The notes: a model not told the origin generated them from the sequence alone. Positions 8,601 to 17,332 are shown, numbered from the stretch's first letter. The stretch is 64,000 bases of DNA from Gallibacterium trehalosifermentans (GCF_042433055.1 NZ_JBHLWB010000001.1:434001-498000), one strand, 5' to 3'. Made by a program: numbers and translations.

Positions 8601-10442
8601 ATGGACAATAATCAAGTAAAGACATTAACAGTCAGTGAGTTGTGTAATGGAGATAAATATATTATACCGATTTATCAACGTAATTATGCTTGGGGTAAAG
8701 ATGAAATTGAGTTATTAATTCAAGATATTTTAGAGGCTAAATCAAAAAATAACGGCCGTAATTATTATATTGGTAGCCTAGTCGTTGCAAAACGAAAAGA
8801 TAGTTATGAAGTGATTGATGGACAGCAACGGCTGACAACATTAAAGTTATTATTAAGTTATCATAGTACTAATAAAAATATTAATTTAACCTTTGAACAT
8901 CGTGATGAATCTAATCACAGTTTGAATAATTTAGGTAAAAATAATCAATATAACAATAGCATAGAAATAGGGTATAAAATTATATTAGATATTTTCAGTG
9001 CAAAAAATAATAAAAATAGTTTTAATGAAAATGACTTTTTTCATTTTTTACTAGAAAAAGTTGTGATTTTAAGAACAGAAGTGCCAGAAGATACCGATCT
9101 CAATCATTATTTTGAGATTATGAATAATCGAGGAGAACAATTAGAAAAGCATGAAGTGCTAAAAGCTAGATTAATGGATAAACTGACTGACGATGATGAT
9201 AAAAAACTATTTGCATTAATTTGGGACGCCTGTTCAGATATGTCTGTATATGCAATTATGCGTTTCCCTAAAGACATAAGGATTTCAAAAGAATTTTTTG
9301 ATAATTCAGTTAATAAAATACCCAATGATTTTGATGAAATGTTGATTGGAATGAATAATAACTCAACACAAGAAGATAGTGATAAAGCGAGTTCACTTAG
9401 TAAGATTTTAGATTTATTGAATAGTCATCAAAATAATAAAGTTAAGCAAGCTAATGAAATGTTAGGGCGTTTTAATGCTATTATTGATTTTCCAAATTTT
9501 TTAATGATTGTCTATAAGATTTTTTCTAAAAAAGATATTCCATTAAAAAATATTCCATTAAATGATAAATATCTTCTTAATGCGTTTAAATCAATGGATA
9601 ACCAAGTAGAGATAAAGAAGTTTATAGTTTGCTTACTAAGAACTCGACTTATCTTTGATAGATATATTATTAAATCAAAAGAGGAAGAAGAGCGTTGGAT
9701 TTTAAATGGTATAAAAAAATATAAAAATGGATCTTTTAGGGAAGTTAATACCTTTGGAACCGCCTTGGAACAACTTAATAATGATGATAATGAAGATGGT
9801 GATACAGATGATTTATCTGAAAATCATACTAAAATAGTACAGTTATTATCGATGTTTCATATTTCATTTAGGCAGAAGACCTATAAAAATTGGTTGTTTG
9901 ATGTTTTAGACGAATTAAATCAATCATTAAAAAATGAATATGATTTAGATGCTAATAAATATATAAATATTTTAGAGCTTTTAGCACATAAATATTATCA
10001 AGAAGCATATAAATATTATCAAGATGATGATAGACAGAAATTATTGGAGCAAGGCGGGCAGGCTATACCACACTATATCTTCAATTATTTGGATTATCTG
10101 TTATGGAAAGATTGGGATAATATTGGTAAGGATAATATTTTCTTAAGAAAGAATAATTTTGTATTTTCATTATCTCGTAATTCTATTGAACATTATTTAC
10201 CTCAAAGTAAAAGCGATATGCTTGGTGATGTGAATAATGTAGATAGTTTTGGTAATCTATGTTTGATTTCACATTATCAGAATTCATCATTAAATAATCA
10301 AGTACCATTGGGAAAAAGAATGCGTTATGAAAATGGCAGTTTAAAGTGTATTAGTCCTAAACAAGCACTAATGCTTTCTTATGAAACTTGGGGAGAGAAA
10401 GAAATTGAAGACCATTATAAAGAAATGATTAAGTATTTTTAA
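8601..10442 (+). CDS. DUF262-DUF1524 protein, GmrSD/SspE-like candidate nuclease
   Basis: The 613-residue protein has an N-terminal DUF262 domain (IPIYQRNYAW near residue 22, YYIGSLVVA near 54, DGQQRLTTL near 74). It also has a C-terminal DUF1524 HNH-like domain with SIEHYLPQ near residue 530 followed by GNLCLISHYQNSSLNN. Proteins of this architecture include the type IV restriction enzyme GmrSD, SspE and BrxU, which cut modified DNA; the same role here is inference from family. The coding sequence is visibly AT-rich, with many AAT and GAT codons, unlike the trp genes upstream. The ribosome site GGAG lies inside the end of the preceding gene. A strong terminator follows. Confidence 0.9.
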   Translation: MDNNQVKTLTVSELCNGDKYIIPIYQRNYAWGKDEIELLIQDILEAKSKNNGRNYYIGSLVVAKRKDSYEVIDGQQRLTTLKLLLSYHSTNKNINLTFEHRDESNHSLNNLGKNNQYNNSIEIGYKIILDIFSAKNNKNSFNENDFFHFLLEKVVILRTEVPEDTDLNHYFEIMNNRGEQLEKHEVLKARLMDKLTDDDDKKLFALIWDACSDMSVYAIMRFPKDIRISKEFFDNSVNKIPNDFDEMLIGMNNNSTQEDSDKASSLSKILDLLNSHQNNKVKQANEMLGRFNAIIDFPNFLMIVYKIFSKKDIPLKNIPLNDKYLLNAFKSMDNQVEIKKFIVCLLRTRLIFDRYIIKSKEEEERWILNGIKKYKNGSFREVNTFGTALEQLNNDDNEDGDTDDLSENHTKIVQLLSMFHISFRQKTYKNWLFDVLDELNQSLKNEYDLDANKYINILELLAHKYYQEAYKYYQDDDRQKLLEQGGQAIPHYIFNYLDYLLWKDWDNIGKDNIFLRKNNFVFSLSRNSIEHYLPQSKSDMLGDVNNVDSFGNLCLISHYQNSSLNNQVPLGKRMRYENGSLKCISPKQALMLSYETWGEKEIEDHYKEMIKYF

Positions 10443-10544
10443 AGAGAACAACAAAGTTGGCAAAAATAGTTTAAAAGCATTGTAGTGGTACACTAATGTA
10501 TCACTACATTTTCTTACTTTCCAAACCTAAATAACCACATAATC

Positions 10545-10588
10545 AAAGAAATTTATATTATTTTAAAATATAAATTTCTTTTTTTTAC
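10545..10588 (+). terminator. Intrinsic terminator after the DUF262 pair
   Basis: A perfect 15-bp inverted repeat (arms 10545-10559 and 10567-10581) with a 7-base loop runs straight into a T tract. It should end transcription of the upstream genes and leave the AAA+ gene on its own promoter. Confidence 0.85.
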
Positions 10589-10618
10589 GACGTAAATTGT
10601 CGCACTCATAAATATAAT
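10589..10618 (+). promoter_or_regulatory. Promoter region of the AAA+ gene with copy 2 of the shared motif
   Basis: A perfect -10 hexamer TATAAT lies at 10613-10618. Just upstream, 10589-10604 read on the minus strand give TGCGACAATTTACGTC. This matches the pattern TGCGACA-N5-CGTC found before the sirtuin gene, in opposite orientation. The motif would cover the -35 area, as expected for a repressor site. The -35 hexamer itself is not recognisable. Confidence 0.45.
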
Positions 10619-10650
10619 GCCTAATGTAAAGTTAGCAAAAGGAATATTTT

Positions 10651-12708
10651 ATGAGTAAATATCAATTAAACCCTTCAACTGTTTCGCTTTATTCTGAAAA
10701 AATTATGCTAAAAGCGATATTTGAGCATAATTTATTTTCGGCCTTTTTTCGTAATAACAATTATTGCGATGACGATATAGCATTTGCTATCGGTTTACCC
10801 CCAGAAATGGAATCTGATGCTGAGTTAAAACAACAAGCTCGTCAGTTATTAAAGCAACGCTATCAAATTATTTTGGTTCAAAAAGAGGACGCAAAAGGTT
10901 GGCAAACTGCATACGAGAATTTGGATAAGCTTGCTGAATTTCTGGAATTAACGACTTGTGAGAAAGCGATAATGAAGTTTGTATTCCATTTACGAGCAGA
11001 ACGAAATTTTAATAATTTACTGGGCTATTTACCCACGGTAGATTTAAGCCAAGCAGCATCAATTTTAGCTGATTTACTCAATCAGCCGCCGAAAGAGGTA
11101 AAGTCTGCACTAACTAAACGAAGTAAATTAACGAGCTATGGTCTGATTGAGCGTAGTTATAAGCCTGATCGACTTCCTGATTACTTAGGTTGGGGGGAGG
11201 TTTTAGATTTTGATGATTTTGCCATTTTACCCATTACCGAAAAATTATTAATAGGACAAGCTACTATACCAACACAGCCTTGTACATTAAAACTTGGCCA
11301 CTATGAACATATTGCTAAAGACAGTGAAATGATAATAAGTTACTTAGAAAATGTGACAAAAATACAGAAAAAGGGTGTCAATATCCTACTCTATGGCGTG
11401 GCAGGAACAGGTAAAACCGAATTTGCAGCGCTACTTGCCGAAACATTAAATTTACCTGCTTATACAATGGTAAGCCAAGATAGAGATGGCGATGTACTAA
11501 GTGGTAAAACACGTTTAGAAAACTGCCGTTTAGCGCAAAAATTACTGGCAGGCAGAAAAGCCATCATTATTTTTGACGAGGTGGAAGATATTTTTTCAAG
11601 TTCCTTAATCGAACGTTCAGTTGCACAAGAGCATAAGGCGTGGGTAAATGACTTTTTGGAAAATAATGCTATTCCAATGATTTGGATATCCAACTCAGTG
11701 ACTTGTATTGATAATGCTTATTTACGCCGTTTTGATATGGTGTTTGAAATGCCGATGTTACCGAGTAAACATAAAGAACAACTTATTACAGAGCTAGTTG
11801 GTGATAAACTTTCTGCTGCTTATATTCAACATTTTGCTCAACATACCGATTTATCACCAGCAGTATTAAATCGTATTTTAAATATAGTAAATGTATTGCC
11901 TACAGAAAGCCCGAAAGATTTTGCGGATAAAGCATTAAGAATGTTTAATCAAATGCTCACTTCGCAAGGTTTTAAGAAAATCGAACCGCTTGCTGAAAAT
12001 AACATTGCCTATAATTTAGACTGGGTGGCGTGTAAAAATAATCTGCATAAAATTAGTGAAGGATTAATTCGTGTAAAAAGAGGACGGATTTGTTGCTATG
12101 GCCCACCAGGAACAGGCAAAACGGCGTGGGCAACGTGGCTAGCACAAGAAATGGGGCTGAAACCGTTAATTTGTCAAGGTTCAGATTTATTAAGTATGTA
12201 TGTCGGTGGTACAGAACAAAATATTGCACGGGCTTTTCAACAGGCGAAAGAGAATAATATGGTGCTGATTTTTGATGAAGTCGATACTTTTTTATTCGCT
12301 CGAGAAAATGGACAACGTAGTTGGGAACATAGTCAAGTCAATGAGATGCTAACTCAAATTGAAAAATTTGAAGGCTTGCTTATCGTATCAACTAATTTAA
12401 TGGATAACCTTGATCCTGCCGCTTTACGCCGTTTTGATCTTAAATTAAATTTTGAGTATTTAGCGCCAGAACAGCGAAAAGATGTGGCTATCCATCAGGT
12501 AGAAAAACTCGGTTTAACCCGTTTAAGCCAACAAGAGCTTGCTCAATTTCAGCACTTAGATAATTTAACATTAGGCGATTTTGTGGCGATTGCCCGACGT
12601 CATCAGTTTTCCCCATTTGAAACAAGTGCCGAATGGCTCGATGCTTTAGAAAACGAGCTATTACTAAAACCTAAAGTAGATACCCATTTAGAGAAATGGG
12701 TACTTTGA
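10651..12708 (+). CDS. Large ATPase with two AAA+ modules
   Basis: The 685-residue protein has an N-terminal region of about 220 residues that I do not recognise, then two AAA+ modules. Module one has Walker A GVAGTGKT near residues 249-256 and Walker B IIIFDEVED near 306-314. Module two has Walker A GPPGTGKT near residues 484-491, YVGGTEQNIARAF, and Walker B VLIFDEVDTF near 538-547. Each module ends with an LRRFD segment holding the usual arginines. Both sites look competent for ATP. It resembles remodelling ATPases of the CDC48/FtsH class without a protease domain. AAAGGA precedes the ATG. It has its own promoter after a terminator. Confidence 0.87.
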   Translation: MSKYQLNPSTVSLYSEKIMLKAIFEHNLFSAFFRNNNYCDDDIAFAIGLPPEMESDAELKQQARQLLKQRYQIILVQKEDAKGWQTAYENLDKLAEFLELTTCEKAIMKFVFHLRAERNFNNLLGYLPTVDLSQAASILADLLNQPPKEVKSALTKRSKLTSYGLIERSYKPDRLPDYLGWGEVLDFDDFAILPITEKLLIGQATIPTQPCTLKLGHYEHIAKDSEMIISYLENVTKIQKKGVNILLYGVAGTGKTEFAALLAETLNLPAYTMVSQDRDGDVLSGKTRLENCRLAQKLLAGRKAIIIFDEVEDIFSSSLIERSVAQEHKAWVNDFLENNAIPMIWISNSVTCIDNAYLRRFDMVFEMPMLPSKHKEQLITELVGDKLSAAYIQHFAQHTDLSPAVLNRILNIVNVLPTESPKDFADKALRMFNQMLTSQGFKKIEPLAENNIAYNLDWVACKNNLHKISEGLIRVKRGRICCYGPPGTGKTAWATWLAQEMGLKPLICQGSDLLSMYVGGTEQNIARAFQQAKENNMVLIFDEVDTFLFARENGQRSWEHSQVNEMLTQIEKFEGLLIVSTNLMDNLDPAALRRFDLKLNFEYLAPEQRKDVAIHQVEKLGLTRLSQQELAQFQHLDNLTLGDFVAIARRHQFSPFETSAEWLDALENELLLKPKVDTHLEKWVL

Positions 12709-12773
12709 GTTAAAAAAAGTAGTTATTCTCTGCATTGAATTTACAATCTAAAGCTAACAATTCATTATAAAAA

Positions 12774-12834
12774 ATGAGTGTTTCCTATTTAGAATATGAA
12801 CATCTTACACTCAATCTGAAAAGGAAACGCTCAT
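12774..12834. repeat. Imperfect inverted repeat between the AAA+ gene and purR
   Basis: Arms at 12774-12786 and 12822-12834 (ATGAGTGTTTCCT against AGGAAACGCTCAT) pair at 12 of 13 positions, with a G-U at the remaining one, around a 35-base loop. It could be a weak terminator, a small RNA structure, or a relic of the cassette boundary. There is no adjacent T tract longer than four bases. Confidence 0.4.
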
Positions 12835-12952
12835 ATTTTATGAGAATAAGACGTTGTTATAAAAAAATGTGAACCTAAGCACAAATTTCACAAAAAAGCG
12901 CACATTTCCTCTATTTCTCTTTATAATAGCCAAAATTTTTTTGGAGGTTATT

Positions 12953-13963
12953 ATGGCAACAATTAAAGATGTCGCTAAGCTTGCTGGTGTATCAACCACA
13001 ACCGTTTCTCATGTTATTAATAAAACACGTTTTGTTGCTGAAGATACAACAAAGTTAGTTTGGGAAGCGATTAAGCAATTAAATTACTCGCCTAGCGCTG
13101 TTGCTCGTAGTTTAAAAGTAAATACGACAAAATCGATTGGAATGATCATTACTACCAGTGAAACCCCCTATTTTGCAGAAATTGTCCATGCAGTAGAAGA
13201 ATATTGCTATCAACAAGGTTACTCGCTCTTTCTGTGTAATACGCAAAATAATTTTCAGAAAATTAGTAATCATTTGGATATGTTAGTTAAAAAGCGGGTT
13301 GATGGTATTTTGGTAATGTGTTCTGAATATACACAAGATTCTAAAGATCTCTTTGCTCAATTTACCACTTTACCGATTGTTGTTATGGATTGGGGACCAA
13401 ATAATATCAATTCAAATATGGATTTAATTCAAGATAATAGTTTTGAAGGTGGCTATTTGGCGACCAAACATTTAATTGATTATGGACATAAAAAAATTGG
13501 CATTATTGCTGGGGATTTAGCGAAAACAACTGCAAAAACTCGTTATGATGGTTATGTAAAAGCGATGGAAGAGGCTGGATTATCAATTAATCCAGACTGG
13601 GTTTTAGAAGGACATTTTGAACCAGAAGATGGGTTTGAATGTATGAATAAAATTCTCATACAAAAAGATCTTCCTACCGCTGTTTTTTGTTGTAATGATG
13701 TGATGGCATTAGGGGCAATTTCTGCGATTGGTGAAAAAGGATTATCTGTACCAGAAGATATTTCCATTATCGGTTATGATGATATTCATGCTTCTCGTTT
13801 TTATGCACCACCTTTAACAACGGTGCATCAATCAAAAATGCGTTTAGGAATTATGGCAATCGATCTATTAATTGCACGAATGACAGATAAAAATAAAGAA
13901 CCTGCCCGCATTGAAATGCGTCCAGAATTGATTATTCGTAAATCGGTAAGAAAACTTTCCTAA
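12953..13963 (+). CDS. purR: Purine repressor, LacI family
   Basis: PurR represses purine synthesis genes when bound to hypoxanthine or guanine. The 336-residue protein starts MATIKDVAKLAGVSTTTVSH, the LacI-type helix-turn-helix and almost the same as known PurR. Next come the hinge VARSLK and the periplasmic-binding-protein-like effector domain with FCCNDVMALGAI and DDIHASRFYAPPLTT. An upstream in-frame ATG at 12869 would add 28 unrelated residues; the ATG at 12953 has a strong TTGGAGG site and matches the family start. It is flanked by the accessory cassette and a convergent ribE. No clear PUR box was seen at its own promoter. Confidence 0.95.
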   Translation: MATIKDVAKLAGVSTTTVSHVINKTRFVAEDTTKLVWEAIKQLNYSPSAVARSLKVNTTKSIGMIITTSETPYFAEIVHAVEEYCYQQGYSLFLCNTQNNFQKISNHLDMLVKKRVDGILVMCSEYTQDSKDLFAQFTTLPIVVMDWGPNNINSNMDLIQDNSFEGGYLATKHLIDYGHKKIGIIAGDLAKTTAKTRYDGYVKAMEEAGLSINPDWVLEGHFEPEDGFECMNKILIQKDLPTAVFCCNDVMALGAISAIGEKGLSVPEDISIIGYDDIHASRFYAPPLTTVHQSKMRLGIMAIDLLIARMTDKNKEPARIEMRPELIIRKSVRKLS

Positions 13964-13970
13964 TATAAAT

Positions 13971-13995
13971 AAAGGCAGAAAACCTTTCTGCCTTT
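13971..13995. terminator. Bidirectional hairpin between purR and ribE
   Basis: Perfect 11-bp stem AAAGGCAGAAA / TTTCTGCCTTT with a 3-base loop lies between two convergent genes. The flanks are A- and T-rich on both sides. Confidence 0.75.
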
Positions 13996-14039
13996 AACAT
14001 TCTTTAATTATTTACTATGTTTTAATGCTATTTCGTACG

Positions 14040-14651
14040 TTACTTTTGTTGGCTAAGATAGCGTTCTACGGTATCAACAACAGCTTGCGTTTGTGAATCT
14101 AGTTCAATATTCACTTTATCGTTGATTTGTTTTTGGCTAATAATGGTACGTTGTAACGTTTCTGGAATTAAATTCACACAAAAAGATTGTTCTTTCACCG
14201 CACCAACCGTTAAACTAATGCCATCTACTGCGATATAACCTTTGGTTAAAATATATTTCATCACGGATTTATTTGGTAATCTAAACCAGATCTGGCAGTT
14301 ATTAGGTGAATAAATGATCTCCTCAACGGTCGCCGTACAATAGATATGCCCTGATAAAAGATGCCCCCCTACTTCATCACCCATTTTCATCGCGCGTTCA
14401 ACATTAATTTCATCACCCATTTTTAACTCACCAAGATTGGTTACTTTTAACGTTTCTTGCATTAAATCAAAACTAATTAAATCGCTATTAATTGCTGTAA
14501 CAGTGAGACAAACACCATTATGTGCAACAGAAGCGCCTAATGTCAGCCCAGAAAGTAAATCCTGTGGCATTTTGATAATGTGTGTTCTAAAATTATCTTT
14601 CGTTTTAATTTCATGGATTTGAGCTTTACCTTGAATAATTCCTGTAAACAT
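14040..14651 (-). CDS. ribE: Riboflavin synthase alpha subunit
   Basis: This enzyme converts two 6,7-dimethyl-8-ribityllumazine molecules into riboflavin plus a pyrimidine. The 203-residue protein begins MFTGIIQGKAQIHEI, the typical start. It shows the internal duplication of the family: two lumazine-binding halves, each with a G-x-S-V/I-A-x-x-G-x-x-L-T-V-type stretch (GASVAHNGVCLTV and GYIAVDGISLTV). It is divergent from the MATE pump gene, a pairing also found in Haemophilus. The 74-base gap between them holds no FMN riboswitch. Confidence 0.97.
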   Translation of the reverse strand: MFTGIIQGKAQIHEIKTKDNFRTHIIKMPQDLLSGLTLGASVAHNGVCLTVTAINSDLISFDLMQETLKVTNLGELKMGDEINVERAMKMGDEVGGHLLSGHIYCTATVEEIIYSPNNCQIWFRLPNKSVMKYILTKGYIAVDGISLTVGAVKEQSFCVNLIPETLQRTIISQKQINDKVNIELDSQTQAVVDTVERYLSQQK

Positions 14652-14725
14652 AATATTTCCTTATTAAAATCTGGTCTCTGTTTGCACGAGATAACAAATA
14701 AAAAATCACAAATGTCGGACATTCT

Positions 14726-16114
14726 ATGACAAATTGGCAAAGATATAAAACACAAATTATTGAGTTAATCAAGCTTGCCTCTCCTATCTTAATGGCACAA
14801 GTGGCGCAAAACTCTATGGGGCTAATTGACACTATTATGGCTGGGCGAGTGAGTGCTAAAGATATGGCAGCAATTTCAGTGGGGGCATCTATCTGGTTTC
14901 CATTATTACTATTCGGACAAGGTTTACTTCTCGCCTTACCACCGACAATTTCTTATCTAAATGGATCAGGAAAACGTAAGTTAATTGCTCATCAAGTGCG
15001 GCAAGGTATTTGGATTGCGGTTACCATTAGTATTCCTATCTCATTAATCGTTTATAACAGCCATTTTATTATTGATTTAATGAATATGGATTCTGAACTG
15101 GCAGCAATTACCAGTGGTTACTTAAAAGTGATGGCGTTCGGTACTTTACCATATTTATTAATGATCAATTTTCGCTGTTTAAATGATGGTATTGCGAAAA
15201 CCAAACCCGCAATGGTGATTGCCTTTACCTGTTTATTACTCAATATCCCATTAAACTATATCTTTATTTATGGTGCATTAGGTGTTCCTGCTTTTGGGGC
15301 TATTGGTTGTGGGATTGCTACCATGATTTTAAACTGGATTGCGTTTTTATTGATTGTTCTCTACTGTTATAAGGTACCAAGTCAGCGAGATTTAAACGTT
15401 TTTGCCCAAATTATTGAAAAACCAAATCCTAAAACATTAAGTAAATTGGTGCGATTAGGCTTACCGATTGCGATTTCAATTTGTTGTGAAGTGTTGTTGT
15501 TCTGTATTATTTCACTTCTTATTTCACCTTTTGGCGCAGATATTATTGCAAGCCACCAAATTGCACTTAATACCAGCTCGTTTATTTATATGCTCCCCAT
15601 GTCTATTGCCATGGCAACAACGATCTTAGTCGGACAAAGCTTAGGCGCAGGTAAAACATTACAAGCAAAACAGTTTACTTATTGCGCTTTGAGTTTAGGG
15701 TTATTCATTACGCTTTTCACAGCAACAATTACTCTGCTCTTTAGACACCATATTGCGAGTATTTTTGTGAATGATCCTACTGTCATTATGATGGCGTCCA
15801 CGTTGTTAATGTTTGCAGCGATTTATCAATTTTCTGATACTATACAAAGCATTATTGGCGGGGCATTACGTGGCTATAAAGATACAAAATCCGTACTATG
15901 GATTTCATTATTCGGTTATTGGCTAGTTGGAATGCCTGTTGGTTATATTTTAGGGTTAACTGACTGGATTGTGCCGCATATGGTTGCTAAAGGGTTTTGG
16001 ATTGGTTTTGTGGTCTGCTTAACCGTTTCCGCTTGTTTATTACTATATCGTTTACGGCAAATTCAACGTTTACCCGATGATATTTTATTCTCCAAACTCG
16101 AAAAAATTAAATAA
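14726..16114 (+). CDS. norM: MATE-family multidrug efflux protein, NorM/MdtK-like
   Basis: This is an inner-membrane Na+ or H+ coupled exporter of cationic drugs. The 462-residue protein has about twelve hydrophobic segments in two halves. It has the MATE signature start LIKLASPILMAQVAQNSMGLIDTIMAGRVS and, in the second half, ATTILVGQSLGAGK. The ATG at 14726 has little ribosome-site similarity in front of it, but the N-terminus matches NorM. The gene is divergent from ribE and 14 bases before the oxidoreductase gene, so the two downstream genes probably share a message. Confidence 0.93.
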   Translation: MTNWQRYKTQIIELIKLASPILMAQVAQNSMGLIDTIMAGRVSAKDMAAISVGASIWFPLLLFGQGLLLALPPTISYLNGSGKRKLIAHQVRQGIWIAVTISIPISLIVYNSHFIIDLMNMDSELAAITSGYLKVMAFGTLPYLLMINFRCLNDGIAKTKPAMVIAFTCLLLNIPLNYIFIYGALGVPAFGAIGCGIATMILNWIAFLLIVLYCYKVPSQRDLNVFAQIIEKPNPKTLSKLVRLGLPIAISICCEVLLFCIISLLISPFGADIIASHQIALNTSSFIYMLPMSIAMATTILVGQSLGAGKTLQAKQFTYCALSLGLFITLFTATITLLFRHHIASIFVNDPTVIMMASTLLMFAAIYQFSDTIQSIIGGALRGYKDTKSVLWISLFGYWLVGMPVGYILGLTDWIVPHMVAKGFWIGFVVCLTVSACLLLYRLRQIQRLPDDILFSKLEKIK

Positions 16115-16128
16115 AGGAGCATTAATTT

Positions 16129-17172
16129 ATGTCGCAAATTATTCGTGTTGGGATTGCTGGTTTTGGTATGTCCGCTAATGTTTTTCATTTGCCATTTTTG
16201 CTGCATGATTCTCGTTTTAAAGTCGTTAAAATTTTTGCTCGTAGTAGCAATAACGTAGCGACAAAATATCCGACTATCCAAACCGTTCGTCAGTTTGCAG
16301 AACTTTTAACAGATGATATTGATTTAGTCGTTATTACCACGCCAAATTTAACCCATTATACGATGGCGAAGCAGGCGATTTTAGCGGGTAAACACGTTAT
16401 TGTTGAAAAACCATTGAGTGTAACTGCTGCTGAAGCTGAAGAATTAGCCGCGTTAGCCGAAAAACAACAAGTAAAACTCTCTGTTTATCAAAATCGCCGT
16501 TGGGATAATGGGATTTTAACGGTGAAGCAGATTTTAGCGAGTCAATTATTAGGTGATATTGTCGATTATGAATTACATCATGATCGTTATACACAGGCTA
16601 AAAATAGTAAAGCTTGGAAAGAAACGGGGGAACGTGGTGTTGGCTTAGTTTATGACTTAGGTGTACATCTTATTGATCATGCTGTGCATCTATTTGGTTT
16701 ACCTGACGCCTTATTTGCAGATATTCGTTATCAACACCCAAATGTATTAAGTGAAGATAATTTCCAAATTTATTTATACTATCCTGATAAAAAAGTAACC
16801 CTTTCTTCTAGTAAATATGTGCGTGAACAGGGTCCAACGATTGCTATCCATGGTACATTGGGTTCCTATTTGAAATATGGTGTTGATAATCAAGAAGCTT
16901 TATTAATGGCTGGTGTTATTCCTCAAGGCGAGTGGAATAAAGAAGAAAAAGAACACTGGGGTATTTTAAATACCGAAGTAAATGGCGTACATATTCGCAC
17001 TGCCCTAGAAACGGTATCTGGAAACTATCAAGCATATTACGATAATATTTATGCAGCGTTAACTGCCGATGAACCACTCCAAGTAACCGCACATCAAGCA
17101 GCAAAAGTATTAGCGCTAATTGAAAAAGTTTATCAAAGTGCCGAAACAGGACAAAAAATCGCAATAAAATAA
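16129..17172 (+). CDS. Gfo/Idh/MocA-family oxidoreductase, YdgJ-like
   Basis: The 347-residue protein has an N-terminal Rossmann fold with GIAGFGMSANVFHLPFL (residues 9-25), then VEKPLSVTAAEAEELAALA, where the EKP motif contacts the nicotinamide. The C-terminal dehydrogenase domain contains GLVYDLGVHLIDHAVHLFG, whose aspartate and histidine are the usual catalytic pair. The whole length aligns well with E. coli YdgJ, whose sugar-type substrate is not settled as far as I know. AAAGGAG precedes the ATG. It follows the MATE gene closely and is followed by a terminator. Confidence 0.88.
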   Translation: MSQIIRVGIAGFGMSANVFHLPFLLHDSRFKVVKIFARSSNNVATKYPTIQTVRQFAELLTDDIDLVVITTPNLTHYTMAKQAILAGKHVIVEKPLSVTAAEAEELAALAEKQQVKLSVYQNRRWDNGILTVKQILASQLLGDIVDYELHHDRYTQAKNSKAWKETGERGVGLVYDLGVHLIDHAVHLFGLPDALFADIRYQHPNVLSEDNFQIYLYYPDKKVTLSSSKYVREQGPTIAIHGTLGSYLKYGVDNQEALLMAGVIPQGEWNKEEKEHWGILNTEVNGVHIRTALETVSGNYQAYYDNIYAALTADEPLQVTAHQAAKVLALIEKVYQSAETGQKIAIK

Positions 17173-17332
17173 AAGCAACTATTTGTTTTTAAAAGAGAAA
17201 AAAATAATTTCTCAAATAAATTCAATTTTTTTGAAAATTTTTGAACTTTCTCTTTTCTTGTTGGTCTTAGTAATCGCTAGTGCCTACAAATGCGTGAGCA
17301 AATGTTTTTTTATTTTATTCATTGAAACCTCT

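Larger units (their letters stand above)
4492..12708 (+). other. Accessory cassette: WYL, PP2C, Sir2, DUF262, DUF262-DUF1524, AAA+
   Basis: Six co-oriented genes sit between trpA and purR. They combine a WYL-type regulator, a PP2C phosphatase, a sirtuin, a tandem DUF262 pair with one DUF1524 nuclease domain, and a two-module AAA+ ATPase. The DUF262 genes look clearly more AT-rich than the flanking metabolic genes. WYL regulators, DUF262/DUF1524 proteins and Sir2 proteins are each known from phage-defence loci, but I do not recognise this exact combination. No integrase, transposase, tRNA or flanking direct repeat was seen. Calling it one system is inference. Confidence 0.6.

Noticed and set aside
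8601..10442. CRISPR-associated or BREX gene
   Set aside because: The protein has the DUF262-DUF1524 architecture; no CRISPR repeats, cas genes or pglZ/pglX-like genes are in the window.
4385..12952. Attachment-site direct repeats or an integrase flanking the cassette
   Set aside because: I compared the trpA-side and purR-side borders by eye and saw no shared repeat; no integrase or transposase frame is present.
14652..14725. FMN riboswitch between ribE and the MATE gene
   Set aside because: The gap is only 74 bases and shows none of the conserved RFN-element blocks.
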